This document shows, one piece after another, positions 34,901-44,948 of a DNA stretch of 64,000 nucleotides. Numbering within the stretch: position 1 is the first letter of the stretch; the number at the start of each line of letters is the position of its first letter. The notes below the pieces were generated by a model. The model was given only the letters and a program-made list of their open reading frames with translations. It was not told the origin of the DNA and did not search any database. This DNA is from Edaphochlamys debaryana (lineage: Eukaryota; Chlorophyta; Chlorophyceae; Chlamydomonadales), in assembly GCA_016858145.1 (NCBI GenBank), contig JAEHOE010000009.1:1488001-1552000 (forward strand), in the 5' to 3' direction. The position numbers and the translations under genes were made by a program.

Positions 34901-36353
34901 GAAGAGGCCGCGGCCAGAGACCACGTGTGTATGTCGCGGGCCATGCAGAGGCTGGTCAGCGGGGGGTAGCTGAATAAGTGGTGGCGCCATGCAGAGCCGA
35001 GGGCAGGGGAGAGCTCGGTGTGTTGCTCGGGCTCGTCTTGCTGCTTGAGAAGGTCCCAGGTTGACTGTAAGGTACACCGGAATCGGCGCGGCATGGCACA
35101 GGCCCTTTTGGCGGAGCCATGATGCAATCGCGGTACCGCCTGCCCTTTCAGCCTCCTTGCTCCGCAACGCAACGCCGACACACGTTACTCACACCCTGCT
35201 CCCCAGCCTCGTGCTGGGGGAGATCTCGTCGATGGCGCTTCGCCACGCGTCTACGGACGCTATCAAGGCCAAGATGTCGGCCGCCAAGGTGACTCAGGGT
35301 GTGACTAAGCGAATGAGTCACCCTGATATGATGCGCTCAAGGGCAGCAAGATGCTGTGCCACCAGTGCGAGCAGACCAAGGCCGGCACCGGCTGCACAGA
35401 GATCGGTGAGCTGCGGCCTAAGGGCCGGCATGGACCGCTTTAGCCCTACAACACCCGAGCCTTCCACCGCCCTATCGCCCATAGTTTGACCCTGGACCCT
35501 CATAGCCACCCTGTCCGCGCGCTGTCCCCACCGCCCCGCCGCCCCACCATGGCTAGCTCCTGGCTCAGGTTGTCGAGGCGGAGCATGCGCTGCGGCCTGC
35601 GTGGAAGCGGACAAGGACCTTGGTGCGAGCGTGGTTGGCGCAAATGGTGCGTGAGGAGCTGCATGGTACATACTACGAGCCCGGAAGTGATACTGGGCAC
35701 CGCCAGACAGCAGGACCCCAGGTGCACCGCCCGAGCCTCACTTGCTAGACAGCGCAGACGTCCACTCTGACCGGACCGACCCAGCCGTCAGCGCCGCCGC
35801 TGCCGTGAAGGCCGCGGCCGCTGCGGGTGGCGGCGGCGGCGGCGGCCCGCCCGGCCCACCTCCGCCGTGCCCGGCCCCGGCAGGCCCCGCTGGCGGAGCC
35901 ACCGTCGGCGCCGCCACCGTGGCCAGCAGGCCATGCAGGCCTGACGCCAGCGCCGCTAGGCCCTCCAGGACGCCGTCGGGCACTGTGCCCAGGCCGCTAG
36001 CGCCAGCGGCAGCCTCCGTCCCCAGCCATGCGCTCATGGCCCCGCGACGGAACGACAGCTCGGCCAGGAAGTCGGGCCGGACGGAGGCTTCCAGGGTCGC
36101 CACGAGGGCCGGTGGTGCGCCGCCCTGAGGCGAGGACGGGGTTTCGTGGTGGAGGTTGGGGGAAGGAGGGTCTGCAGGCAGGCCGGTACTCGGCAGGCAG
36201 CGCAGGCAGGCCCGATCCCTCGAGGGGCCTGTCCGCGAGAAGGGCCCGGGCTTCCTTTCGCACCTTGCCCGTCAGTGCGCCCGCATAGTCGTAGGGCTTC
36301 GTTGCGAGGCCCTGGAGCGGGGCGCGGTAGTCCAGCACGTCTGTCCCCGCCAT
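31940..36353 (-). CDS. BRO1-domain protein, BROX-like, with C-terminal CaaX box
   Basis: Nine exons join in phase to 473 residues: 36,353-36,264; 36,124-35,742; 35,563-35,548; 34,756-34,443; 34,184-34,054; 33,720-33,521; 33,050-32,973; 32,737-32,579; 31,990-31,940. BRO1-like features run from SEWTSAL to AVYGFLADKMLP-type text (AAGVYGFLADKMLPELAGIM), then RALRALCLAEAQALTAAAAA, ERHRAMELGDAEACLE, and KDRLGVTYQPLPKEMPDALA. The family binds ESCRT-III (CHMP4/Snf7-type) proteins and acts in membrane remodelling. Length fits human BROX and plant single-domain homologues (about 410-450). The last exon adds APVIDPNNKQGGCCIM, a CaaX motif (Met at X suggests farnesylation), as in farnesylated BROX. An Ala/Gly insertion interrupts the domain (34,570-34,720). 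Exon 3 is only 16 bases, with a GAG acceptor. The 5' end is divergent from HCP. Family assignment is firm for exons 4-8, and exons 1 and 3 are the weakest. Confidence 0.85.
33389..33437 (-). pseudogene. Duplicated tail of BRO1 exon 6 inside the following intron
   Basis: The 49 bases match the end of exon 6 (33,521-33,569), reading RHRAMELGDVEACLE with an intact donor (GTGGGT). It lies 132 bp downstream in transcription. Its only nearby acceptor (GGGGCAG) would splice it in the wrong frame, so it is probably a non-functional remnant, although it offers a decoy donor. Confidence 0.6.
34979..35405 (+). pseudogene. Truncated copy of HCP promoter and first exon, antisense in a BRO1 intron
   Basis: The segment matches the HCP 5' region. 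The string from GTACACCGGAATC to GCGCGGCATGGCACAGGC recurs (35,072 vs 37,932), as does CATGCAATCGCGGTACCGC (35,119 vs 37,989). The exon-1 end then follows: [17 protein letters not shown] at 35,229 and [18 protein letters not shown] up to an intact donor at 35,406. A deletion removes the HCP start codon and the start of the leader. A 35-base palindromic insertion (35,288-35,322) shifts the coding frame before the CxxC. Nothing of HCP exons 2-8 follows. It lies between BRO1 exons 3 and 4 in the opposite orientation, so any transcript from it would be antisense to BRO1. Confidence 0.85.
35288..35322. repeat. Small inverted repeat inserted in the HCP exon copy
   Basis: GGTGACTCA (35,288-35,296) and TGAGTCACC (35,314-35,322) are perfect 9-base inverted repeats around a 17-base loop. 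They are absent from the parental HCP exon, where GCCGCTAATGATGCG is continuous. Confidence 0.75.
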
Positions 36354-38159
36354 AGCCCCTCAGGCTCGGGCTCGCGCGATGCACCCAACGCGCGCTGATG
36401 TCACTCCCGTTCCGCTGCCCGGAGCCTCGCCGTTGGTGCTGTGAATAGACTACAGGTCACTTGTAACGCTAAGGAGGCACCACACCAGCGAGCGACGCCC
36501 TAGCTGCGGTTCCGGACCAAGGCCCAGACGCGGGATTGCCAACTTGGGTTTGCCTAAACCCTCCTCAACAAGCGAGCGTTTGCCTTTGGTGCTGTGAATG
36601 TATGTGCACCGGACGGGGACATCCTCAAGCGCCGCTTTGCAGTCTGAGCGTTGCCGCGATCCAGTTGCCGCGCGTTTGCTCTGTCCGGGCACAATGCGGC
36701 CTCGGCCCACACCCGGCAGGTGCAGGGAGTCTGCAACGCTGCAAGGCGCAAGTCAAGGACGAGGTGCCCCCGCGACCCGTGGGACGCGCAACACCGAACT
36801 AGGCGAGCTCGACAAGCAGCAGCCCCCTCGTTTGCTGCGCGGTGCCCTGTCCTTCCCCCCCTTCCCCCCCTTCCTTCCTTCCTTCCTTCCTTCCTTCCTT
36901 CCTTCCTTCCTTCCTTCCTTCCTTCCTTCCTTCCTTCCTTCCTTCCTTCCTTCCTTCCTTCCTTCCTTCCTTCCTTCCTTCCTTCCTTCCTTCCTTCCTT
37001 CCTTCCTTCCTTCCTTCCTTCCTTCCTTCCTTCCTTCCTTCCTTCCTTCCTTCCTTCCTTCCTTCCTTCCTTCCTTCTACATAACACACAAGCCACACGC
37101 CTGGGGTAATTGGGCCGTTCTGCAGCTTCACGGCTTCGCGGACCGGTCGCTCGCCTACGCGGACACTCGGGTCTACGCCGCAGCGAGGCGCCAGCGGCAG
37201 CAGCTGCGGGAAGCCCGCTTGGAGGAGGAGGAGGAGGAGGACACCGAGGAGGAGGAGGAGGAGGACTCAGCTGCCCGTGTGGGGTCGTGTGGGGGGCGCG
37301 CCGCTGCCGCAGCAGCCGGGTGCGGTGATTGTGGGTGGAGGGGGGTGGAATAGGTATAATTCGCACTGTCTTCTGTGGCGCACAAGTGTGGAAACGAAGC
37401 TGAGCAGCAACCTGCATGACTGCGGCCCTTGCCTCTGGACGACACAGCCGAGCTTTTAACCGTGCCAGACCCGGTGCCGCTGCCAGCCAGCCAGCGCTGT
37501 GTTATCTGCTCAAACGTCGTAGTACCCCTGAGGTCGAGACTGGCTTGACAACATGCGAAGGCGCCGGGGAAATGCTCCCCTGCGATTCCTGCACCTCCTC
37601 AACCGAAGAATCGAAGACACCTATGAAGCCCTCTCTTATGATCGATAAAGCCTGACGTTGAAAAACGGTCGCTGTGCACGAGCGGGCGGCATGCGTGCCC
37701 TACATGCCGGCCCCCTGGTATGGAGCTTTGCGCCGTAGATTGAGTGATTATGATGCACGTATCCAGAGTATGGAGGTTATGCGGTTTTGGAGACGCGGCG
37801 CCTGCGGCCCCGGTGGCGCCATGCAAAGTCGAGGGGGGGGAGCGCGGTATCCTACTCGGGTTCGCGGTGTTGTCTTTGCCTGCTTGACACAATCACGCCG
37901 GCCGCCGCGTCCGCACCGGACGGGCCGAAGGTACACCGGAATCCGCGCGGCATGGCACAGGCACATGAACACCCTTTGGCGGGGGCCTTCATGCAATCGC
38001 GGTACCGCTTATAGCTCCGCACTCCGCTACGTTTCCTTATCCACCCGTGCTCCATACACTCCTGTCCCAGGCCCCGACCGCAACGCAGCGCCAAACTCGA
38101 ACCCGCCCGCGACTGCCTTAGTGGTGTTGCTGACAGTTCCGACACCGCTCGCGGCGACC
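36354..38159. promoter_or_regulatory. Divergent spacer between BRO1 and HCP
   Basis: The 1.8 kb region should hold the promoters of both genes. It contains the CCTT tract (36,868-37,077). Next to it is an open stretch (about 37,110-37,300) reading GFADRSLAYADTRVYAAARR followed by RQQLREARLEEEEEED, with codon-like character, which may be an isolated exon or a repeat remnant. The part from about 37,810 is what was copied into the BRO1 intron. Confidence 0.45.
36868..37077. repeat. (CCTT)n microsatellite, about 52 uninterrupted copies
   Basis: A perfect pyrimidine tract of CCTT on the plus strand (AAGG on minus), preceded by a C-rich run. It lies about 0.5 kb from the BRO1 start and 1.1 kb from the HCP start. 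Perfection over about 210 bp suggests recent expansion. Confidence 0.97.
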
Positions 38160-41100
38160 ATGTTCGCTCGCTGCGCTGCCCTCCTGGGCTCAGGCCTCCA
38201 GGGCACGGTCCTGGGCTCGGCCAGCACCGGCCTGCGCCTGATGCGCGCTGGCGAGGCGACTGCGGCTCGCATGCTTCCGGCATTGAGCCTGCTCCCCAGC
38301 TTCGTGCCGGGCGAGACCTCGTCGATGGCGCTTCGCCACGCATCTACGGACGCCATCAAGGCCAAGATGGCGGCCGCTAATGATGCGCTCAAGGACAGCA
38401 AGATGCTGTGCTACCAGTGCGAGCAGACCAAGGCCGGCACCGGCTGCACCGAGATCGGTGAGCAACTTGTCTTTAGAGAGCGTAGGGCGCGTCGGTCAAC
38501 GCGCCCCTGCAACGGTCTTATTACAGCCCGACCACCGCAACAGCTCGGTTTTTGACACGTACCCGACCGACAGTCCCCGTGACTAATCCCCTGCCCCGCG
38601 CTGCTTTTTGCCTGCTCCCCTTTAGGCGTATGCGGGAAGACACCGGAGACCGCGGGGCTGCAGGACCTGCTTGTCTACAGCGTCAAGGGCCTGGGCTCGC
38701 TCGCGCACCACGCCCGCAACGTCGGTGGCATCGAGGACCAGGAGATTAACACCTTCGTCAACAGTGCCATCTTCTCCACGCTCACCAACGTGAACTTCTC
38801 GGACGAGCGCATGGTGGAGTTCATCAACGAGTCCCGCCGCCTGCATGCCAAGCTGGCGGCCCAGATGGCCGCCAAGGGCGTCAAGGCGCCGGCCTCTGCC
38901 TCCGTCGCCCAGCCGTGGCACGGCTCCATGCCCCACCCCCTCGAGTGGAACTCCCAGGCGGTGGCGCTGGGCGGCGTGGGCGACATGATCGAGGTCTCCG
39001 CACAGGTGAGGTGCTCGGCCGGGCCACCCCTGCCCGCACAATGCGTCATTCCTGCTTACACGCCTGTTCGAGTTACCAGGATAGCAGTCCCTCTCGCCGT
39101 CACGTTCGCTCTCGCCGCTGACCGCTTGCGCCTGTCCCCGTTGCCTTGTCCCTCGACCGCAGACCGGCATTGCTGAGCGCCAGAGGGTGCTGGGCGAGAC
39201 GCTGGCGGGCTTGCAGGAGCTGCTGGTGTACGGGCTCAAGGGCCTGTGCGCCTACGCCCACCACGCCGAGGCGCTGGGCCGCACCGACCCCCAGGTCTAC
39301 GCCGACATCCAGGTGCGCTGGTCTGGAGCGGGGAGGAGCCTCCCTCCAGCAGCCTTCATTCCTGCAGCCCCTGTGATAGCGTTCTGCTTGCACGGCGGTC
39401 CTCAATTGCTCTAGGTGATCTAGCAATAGTGGTGCGGAGGCATTTGCGCCGAGTTCTAACCCGACCCACATCGGTCCGCACTCGACCCACATCACAGGAG
39501 TCGCTGTACTTCCTGGGGACCCCCGACGCCGCTGATGTGGGCAAGGTGCTCGCGCAGTGCTTCAAGGCCGGCGCCACCAACTTCAAGGTCATGGAGATGC
39601 TGAGCACTGCCCACTCGGACACCTTCGGCCACCCCGTGCCCACGTCCGTGAGCCTCAACCCGGTACCCGGCAAGGCCATCCTGGTAACCGGCCACGACAT
39701 GCACGACCTGCACATGCTGCTGGAGCAGACCGCCGGCATGGGCATCAACATCTACACGCACGGCGAGGTGCGTGGGGGCGGGAGGGGGGGTTGGGGGTGG
39801 CAGACTGTATGTGCGGATTGCAGGGCAGGGAAGGTTGTACGGCTGTGAAGGGGCTAGTCAGCTCTTATGCTGATGAGGCTAGTCTATGCCCTACCTGTAG
39901 CCTCAACCTTGCCTGGTACACGTGCCCTCGTGCCCAACATCTCACCTCCTCCTCCCTCTCCCCTCGCCGCGCAGATGCTGCCCGCTTTCGGCTACCCCGG
40001 CCTGAAGAAGTACCCGCACCTGGCCGGCCACTTCGGCGGCGCCTGGTACCGCCAGAAGATTGACTTCGCCAAGTTCCCCGGCTCCATCGTGGTGACCACC
40101 AACTGCGTCGTGGACCCGCTCGAGTCGTACCGCGACAACATCTACACCATCAACGAGGTGAGAGGGGGAGTTGGGATGGTGGGAGCTGTAAGGGGAAGGC
40201 GGCCACGAAGGGCACGGGGAAGAGCGGGACCAACTTTCTCGCATGGCCTGGAGGCTGGAGCGCATGCACTCTTAGCGTGTATGGCAGAACCTGAAGGGGC
40301 CGTTTGCCTCACGCGCTTTCCCGGTGCTCTCCCTCAGACCGGCGTCAATGGCGTGCGGCACATCAAGGCCGACAGCAAGGGGCACAAGGACTTCAGCGCC
40401 ATCATCAAGCGGGCACAGGAGCTGCCCGGCTTCACGGAGGAGGACATCGCTAAGATGCCCAAGAAGAAGGATGTGACGGTGGGTGCTTGGGGGAATCTGG
40501 GACGGGTGGGTGCTGCGGGGCATTTGATGCAGTGGATGATGCGGCGTGCGAGGAACGAAGCATTTTGGGTGGTGGGGGAAGGAAAGCTCGGCAGGTATTG
40601 TCTGCTCAACAGTGACCACGGACAAGCAGTTTCTTGGCTATTCCTGACGTCTTTTCTCCTTGCATCGTCGCAGGTGGGCTTTGGCCACAACGCCATCCTC
40701 AACGTGGCGCCGCAGGTGATCGACGCCATCAAGACCGGCAAGCTGGAGCACATCTTCCTGGTGGGCGGCTGCGACGGCTCTGAGCCGCAGCGCAAGTACT
40801 ACAGCAAGCTGTACCAGTACATGCCCACCAACACCATGGTGCTCACGCTGGGCTGCGGCAAGTTCCGCATCTTCGACCAGGACTTCGGCATCCTGCCGGG
40901 CACCAGCCTGCCCCGCCTGCTGGACATGGGCCAGTGTGAGTGGCTGGACGGGCAGGGGCTGGGAGCCGAGGAACGTGGCCCTTGCTTGTCTCAGGCGCGC
41001 CCTTGCAACTCGTGACCCTCTCCTGCGGCGGCTGTCTTGAAACCTCCATTCTCTTTCCCTGCTGCTCCTCAGGCAACGACGCGTACAGCGCCCTGGTGGT

Positions 41101-41362
41101 TGCCACGGAGCTGGCCAAGGTGTTCAAGACGGACGTCAACTCGCTGCCGCTGTCGCTGGACCTGTCGTGGTTTGAGCAGAAGGCGGTCGTGATCCTGCTG
41201 ACGCTGCTGAACCTGGGCGTGCGCAACATCCGCCTGGGACCCCGCCTCCCCGCCTTCCTGACCCCCGAGGCTGTGGGCGTGCTGGTGGACAAGTTCAACC
41301 TCATCCCCGCCAACGTCGCCGACCCCGGCGCCGACATGAAGATGATGATGAAATGCAAGTAA
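38160..41362 (+). CDS. HCP: Hybrid-cluster protein (HCP, prismane / hydroxylamine reductase family), with N-terminal leader
   Basis: Eight exons (38,160-38,457; 38,626-39,005; 39,163-39,312; 39,498-39,767; 39,975-40,157; 40,338-40,478; 40,674-40,935; 41,073-41,362) give 657 residues. The protein carries a [4Fe-4S] cluster bound by C84-x2-C87-x8-C96-x5-C102 ([20 protein letters not shown]) and a 4Fe-2S-2O hybrid cluster. All expected hybrid-cluster ligands are visible: His in GHDMHDLH, Glu in LLEQTAG, Cys in [22 protein letters not shown] and GQCNDAYS, and Glu in LSWFEQKAV. The family reduces hydroxylamine and NO and is linked to nitrosative stress and anoxic metabolism; Chlamydomonas has several HCPs. 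The first ~80 residues ([10 protein letters not shown]...) precede the cluster motif and look like an organelle transit peptide. The compartment is not decided. The start is the first ATG in frame, after a GGCGACC context. All splice phases agree. Confidence 0.97.
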
Positions 41363-41972
41363 AGTGTTGGTGGTGCTTTGGCGGACCGGCTTTTGACGGG
41401 TGACTTATTGCCGCAAGGCTGCGGCGTGGCTTAATACGATGGCGAAAATGATTGGAGAGCTTATGGCGCATGTCATGAAGCCCCGGGGGCACATTCATTG
41501 CGCCTACTACTAGGGGTGTAGCGCGGCGCCCTGCCCCGACGGGCAGGTGGCCAGCAGGAGACTGATTCTTTTGATGGCGAACGGCGGATTGAGCCGTCTA
41601 GGTTCCTATGCCATGCGTGCGTCTTCTCTAGTGCATGCATGCGCTGCTGGAGAGTGGCAATCCCTGACCTACTGCGTGTGTTTCCGTGACGTGATGAACC
41701 CATGCTTTACAAACGCGGCTTCCCGAGACCCCGAGGGTCGCTAGTACCTACCTATCCAAGGATTGTGGTAACATGAATCGTGGCTGGCGCGGTGATATGA
41801 ACCCTGAAAAATGCCGCAATGCTGGCGGTGGATGTGTGGTGTCGGCCTGTGAGTTGTGCAGGTGCAGCGGTGCTTACAAAGACGCGGCATCACTGGCCAG
41901 GGCTGGACTACTACATACTAGGGTGCTCGAGGTTTTCGTCGCACACTTCCAGTCGGGACGATTTTGCGTTCG

Positions 41973-41977
41973 TGTAA
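41973..41977 (+). terminator. Candidate TGTAA poly(A) signal of HCP
   Basis: First TGTAA on the plus strand after the HCP stop, about 610 bases downstream. This length is plausible for an algal 3' UTR. Confidence 0.45.
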
Positions 41978-43620
41978 TTCACGTCTGCAACGCCTCAGAA
42001 CTTCTGCCCATGCAATTGCCGTTAGTCCGACACGCTTCCCTGCTTGAGCTGCCTCACCACCGCAGTACTTGTGGCCGTGTCCTTCCATAGCCACGGCATG
42101 CCTGCGCACTTGCTCGGACCCCTGGCTGGCAGTGGGGTAAATTGCGTATTCATGCAGACTCGCCAACCCCTTGCTTCCCCTACCCTGCCAATGCGCACAC
42201 ATCATTACCACCTGACCACGTGGCCAGCGCTGCTTAGTTAACTCCAGCCCTCGCCGAGCCCCACAGCCCCCACTGCACTCCCAACCTGAGCCTTTGGCCC
42301 AGCCCTTCCATGCCAACTACTCCTCCTTTGTGCTGACACTGGTCAACGTTGCTCAACAAGCAGAGCACCATCCCGCAGGGGCCAACTTGCCTCAAGGGCA
42401 GGTCTACCGCAAACCGCATATATGAAGTCATTCGAACGGTGTGCAACGTCACAATTGCCATGACACGAGGACCACGAGCCTTCTGGGCCTACTACCAATG
42501 TTGGCACGCCACGCAGAACAGGGTTCCCGTATTAGTCCCCGTACTGATACAGATACGAATTGATGCGGAATTGCGGATACGGCCTCTCGCTGCCGTATCA
42601 ATACGGCATGCGGGTCGGGGGACCGGCCGGGCAGCGGGGCGGGGGCCGGCGGAGGGGGGGTCGGGGTAACGTGGGTCCTGGCACGCCGCGCTTGTGTGGG
42701 CCGCGGGGAGGGCTGGAGAACAAATCGCACTGAGGGCCTGCCTGCGCACCGTCCGGGGTCTGGGCAGCTATGCACGCGCACGCTGCAAGTGCCACGAAGC
42801 CGAGGGCGGAGGGCTGGAGAGGGGCTGGAGAACAAACCGCAACAGTCCACAATACCCTGCGCTTGAGGTTACGGCGGCAGCATATAATGCGGTACGATGA
42901 GTTGCTTGAGAGTGTCTTAGCTTCCATCCTGCTGCGGCGACGCGGCGTCCCCTCTTCTTATGGCGTCCTCAGGCCTCCCCGCAGTGCCGATCTAGCAGCG
43001 CCCGCCGCACATCCCTCAAACACCTTGGTCACCTGGGTGCGGAGGGGCGAATGAAGGGCAGATGAGATGATCCTTCACGTTAGCCAGCACAGCGGGCAGC
43101 CACCTAGGTGCATGCCAAGCGCTGCTTCTCTTGCTAAGCACAACCCGCCATAGACTCCAGATTAAAGCCTGGACTGGGCAGCCTGCGCCACCCGCCGCCC
43201 TCACCTCCTCAAATGATGGCCGAGCCGAGGGATGAAAGCTAGACACGCCGACAGCAGCTGCACCAGGGTAGGATGGAGCCCCGGGGTCGGGGCGGCCCAC
43301 TGGGGCGGGCCGAGCTGCGGTGACTGCGGCAGCCGCAGTGCGGTTGCGGCGGGTGTGGTGGTCCGGTGGCCAGCTCATCAGCCTCTCTCTCAGCCTCGGC
43401 CCGTATCTGGTTCCTACTGCAAATAATGCATCCTCATCACGCCCGCAAGCGAATGGACTGCTGCACCCTGCTGCACGGACACAAGCAGCCGATGGGGAAT
43501 GAAGCCGGGCATTAAGGGCAGTGCGCACGCAGGGGCAGGGCGGGCTGGAACTTGGCATGAGGCGTGTCGTGGTCGGCCGCGCAAGTGGAGATGTTGCGGT
43601 AGTCCCCGCGGCCGGTGTCC

Positions 43621-43669
43621 GAGCTAGCCAAGTCGGCCAGGTAACCACCAAGTTGAGACCCTGGATGCC
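43621..43669. repeat. Direct repeat, copy 1 (partner 44,089-44,137)
   Basis: GAGCTAGCCAAGTCGGCCAG followed by GTAACCACCAAGTTGAGACC and CTGGATGCC. The partner at 44,089 differs at three positions. Spacing is 468 bp. The feature is probably part of a larger degraded element. Confidence 0.8.
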
Positions 43670-44088
43670 TTACTGACGGTCTGCCTTCTGGAGGGCCTGG
43701 CGAGGCCGGCGGCTCTCAATCGCGCTCTCGTGCGCGCTGCGGGGGGCGCGGGCGGGGCCGCAGCTGCGGGTGGAGGCGGAGGTGGAGGGGGCGTTGTTGC
43801 AGGATGAGGACGGCGGAGGTTCCCGTAGCCGTAGCTGCGGGTGGGTCCGGCCGGCTATGTCCAGGCCGAGGCGAGTAGACGCCTGACGAGCGCACCACCT
43901 CGTGTAGTGCCTAGTGCGGGGGTTCCAACGGATTAATGGCCGGGTTGAGGACTCGAACATTGGGCCCCCTGGGGGGGACCACGGGGCTCAGCCCTTTTCC
44001 TGCCTTCGGGCAGCCACCTTGTCTTTAAACCCTGGAGCCCCGACAGTGAACAGGGTGGCCTTTGGTGATCCCCACGGGCTGGGTGTCT

Positions 44089-44137
44089 GAGCCAGCCAAG
44101 CCGGCCAGGTAACCACCAGGTTGAGACCCTGGATGCC
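44089..44137. repeat. Direct repeat, copy 2 (partner 43,621-43,669)
   Basis: Same 49-base string with three substitutions. Both copies contain a splice-acceptor-like and donor-like CCAGGTAACC. Confidence 0.8.
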
Positions 44138-44948
44138 CCGTTAGCTCCATCACAAGCAGTGCGCAGATTGGGGTGCCAGGCAACGCCCCGACTATCAACA
44201 CCGCCGAAGTCCAACCTTGCCTGCAGTAGTGTGCTTGGAACTGCTCACCCCCAAGCAATAGCCTGTGCAGCCTGTGTATCTCTCTTGCGCTCTGTCTCCG
44301 TTCTGAGGCAAAGCTCTAACCGTTGCCCAATTCCTCAGCAAAGCGTGGACGCGCGCAGGAGCCTTGAGGACCTGGCGCCATTCCCCTGTGCAAGAGCACG
44401 CATGTTCAGTGCCCCAGTAACGCCTGCCCCGAGAGACACGAACTCAACATCCGGGCCCAACCACCAATCAACTGCCTATCGTACATGTGTCAAGTTGCAC
44501 AACGTGAGCAAAACGTAAACTGGCCTGATACAGGTTGACAACCGAGCCAATACCCGCCTCCCGAGCTGCCCAACTGCTTATGTATGGCACAGACGTTGGC
44601 CGAGCAGGAAGATTCCTGTACAACGGTCTAGACCTCGGCCGACCCCGGTCCGCCCACCTGCTCGACCCACTCTCGACCCACTCGCTATCAACGCTCTGCC
44701 GTGGCCCTTGCTCCTCGCCCCCACTTCGGAAGGGTGAGAAGGCAGGCCGCGGGCTCCCAACCCTCTGGCTCATCACCCTTCCTTGCCCTCGCTTCCGCAC
44801 TCCTCTACCCACCTTCCCCTTAAGCAAGACAACATTCCCGTACCCCTCCTGCAGCGCACCTGAAGCAATCCCGGTATTCCTGCCACATAAGCCGTACGCA
44901 CTAATTTTCTGCCAACACGCCCCGCAACCCGTGGGTTCGCCCCGCACC

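Larger units (their letters stand above)
41363..44948. other. Intergenic between convergent HCP and ATG9; no gene recognised
   Basis: It holds the HCP 3' UTR (candidate poly(A) signal at 41,973) and a region near 42,520-42,610 with CCGTAT/ATACGG half-palindromes. Two direct repeats are present: GGGCTGGAGAACAAA at 42,709 and 42,822, and a 49-base pair at 43,621 and 44,089. Open frames on both strands lack family resemblance. Confidence 0.45.

Noticed and set aside
34979..35405. A second functional HCP gene
   Set aside because: Start codon and exons 2-8 are missing and a palindromic insertion breaks the frame before the CxxC.
36800..37420. Long Phe-Leu-Pro-Ser or Lys-Glu-Gly-Arg repeat 'proteins'
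   Set aside because: They are translations of the CCTT microsatellite, which is open in all frames.
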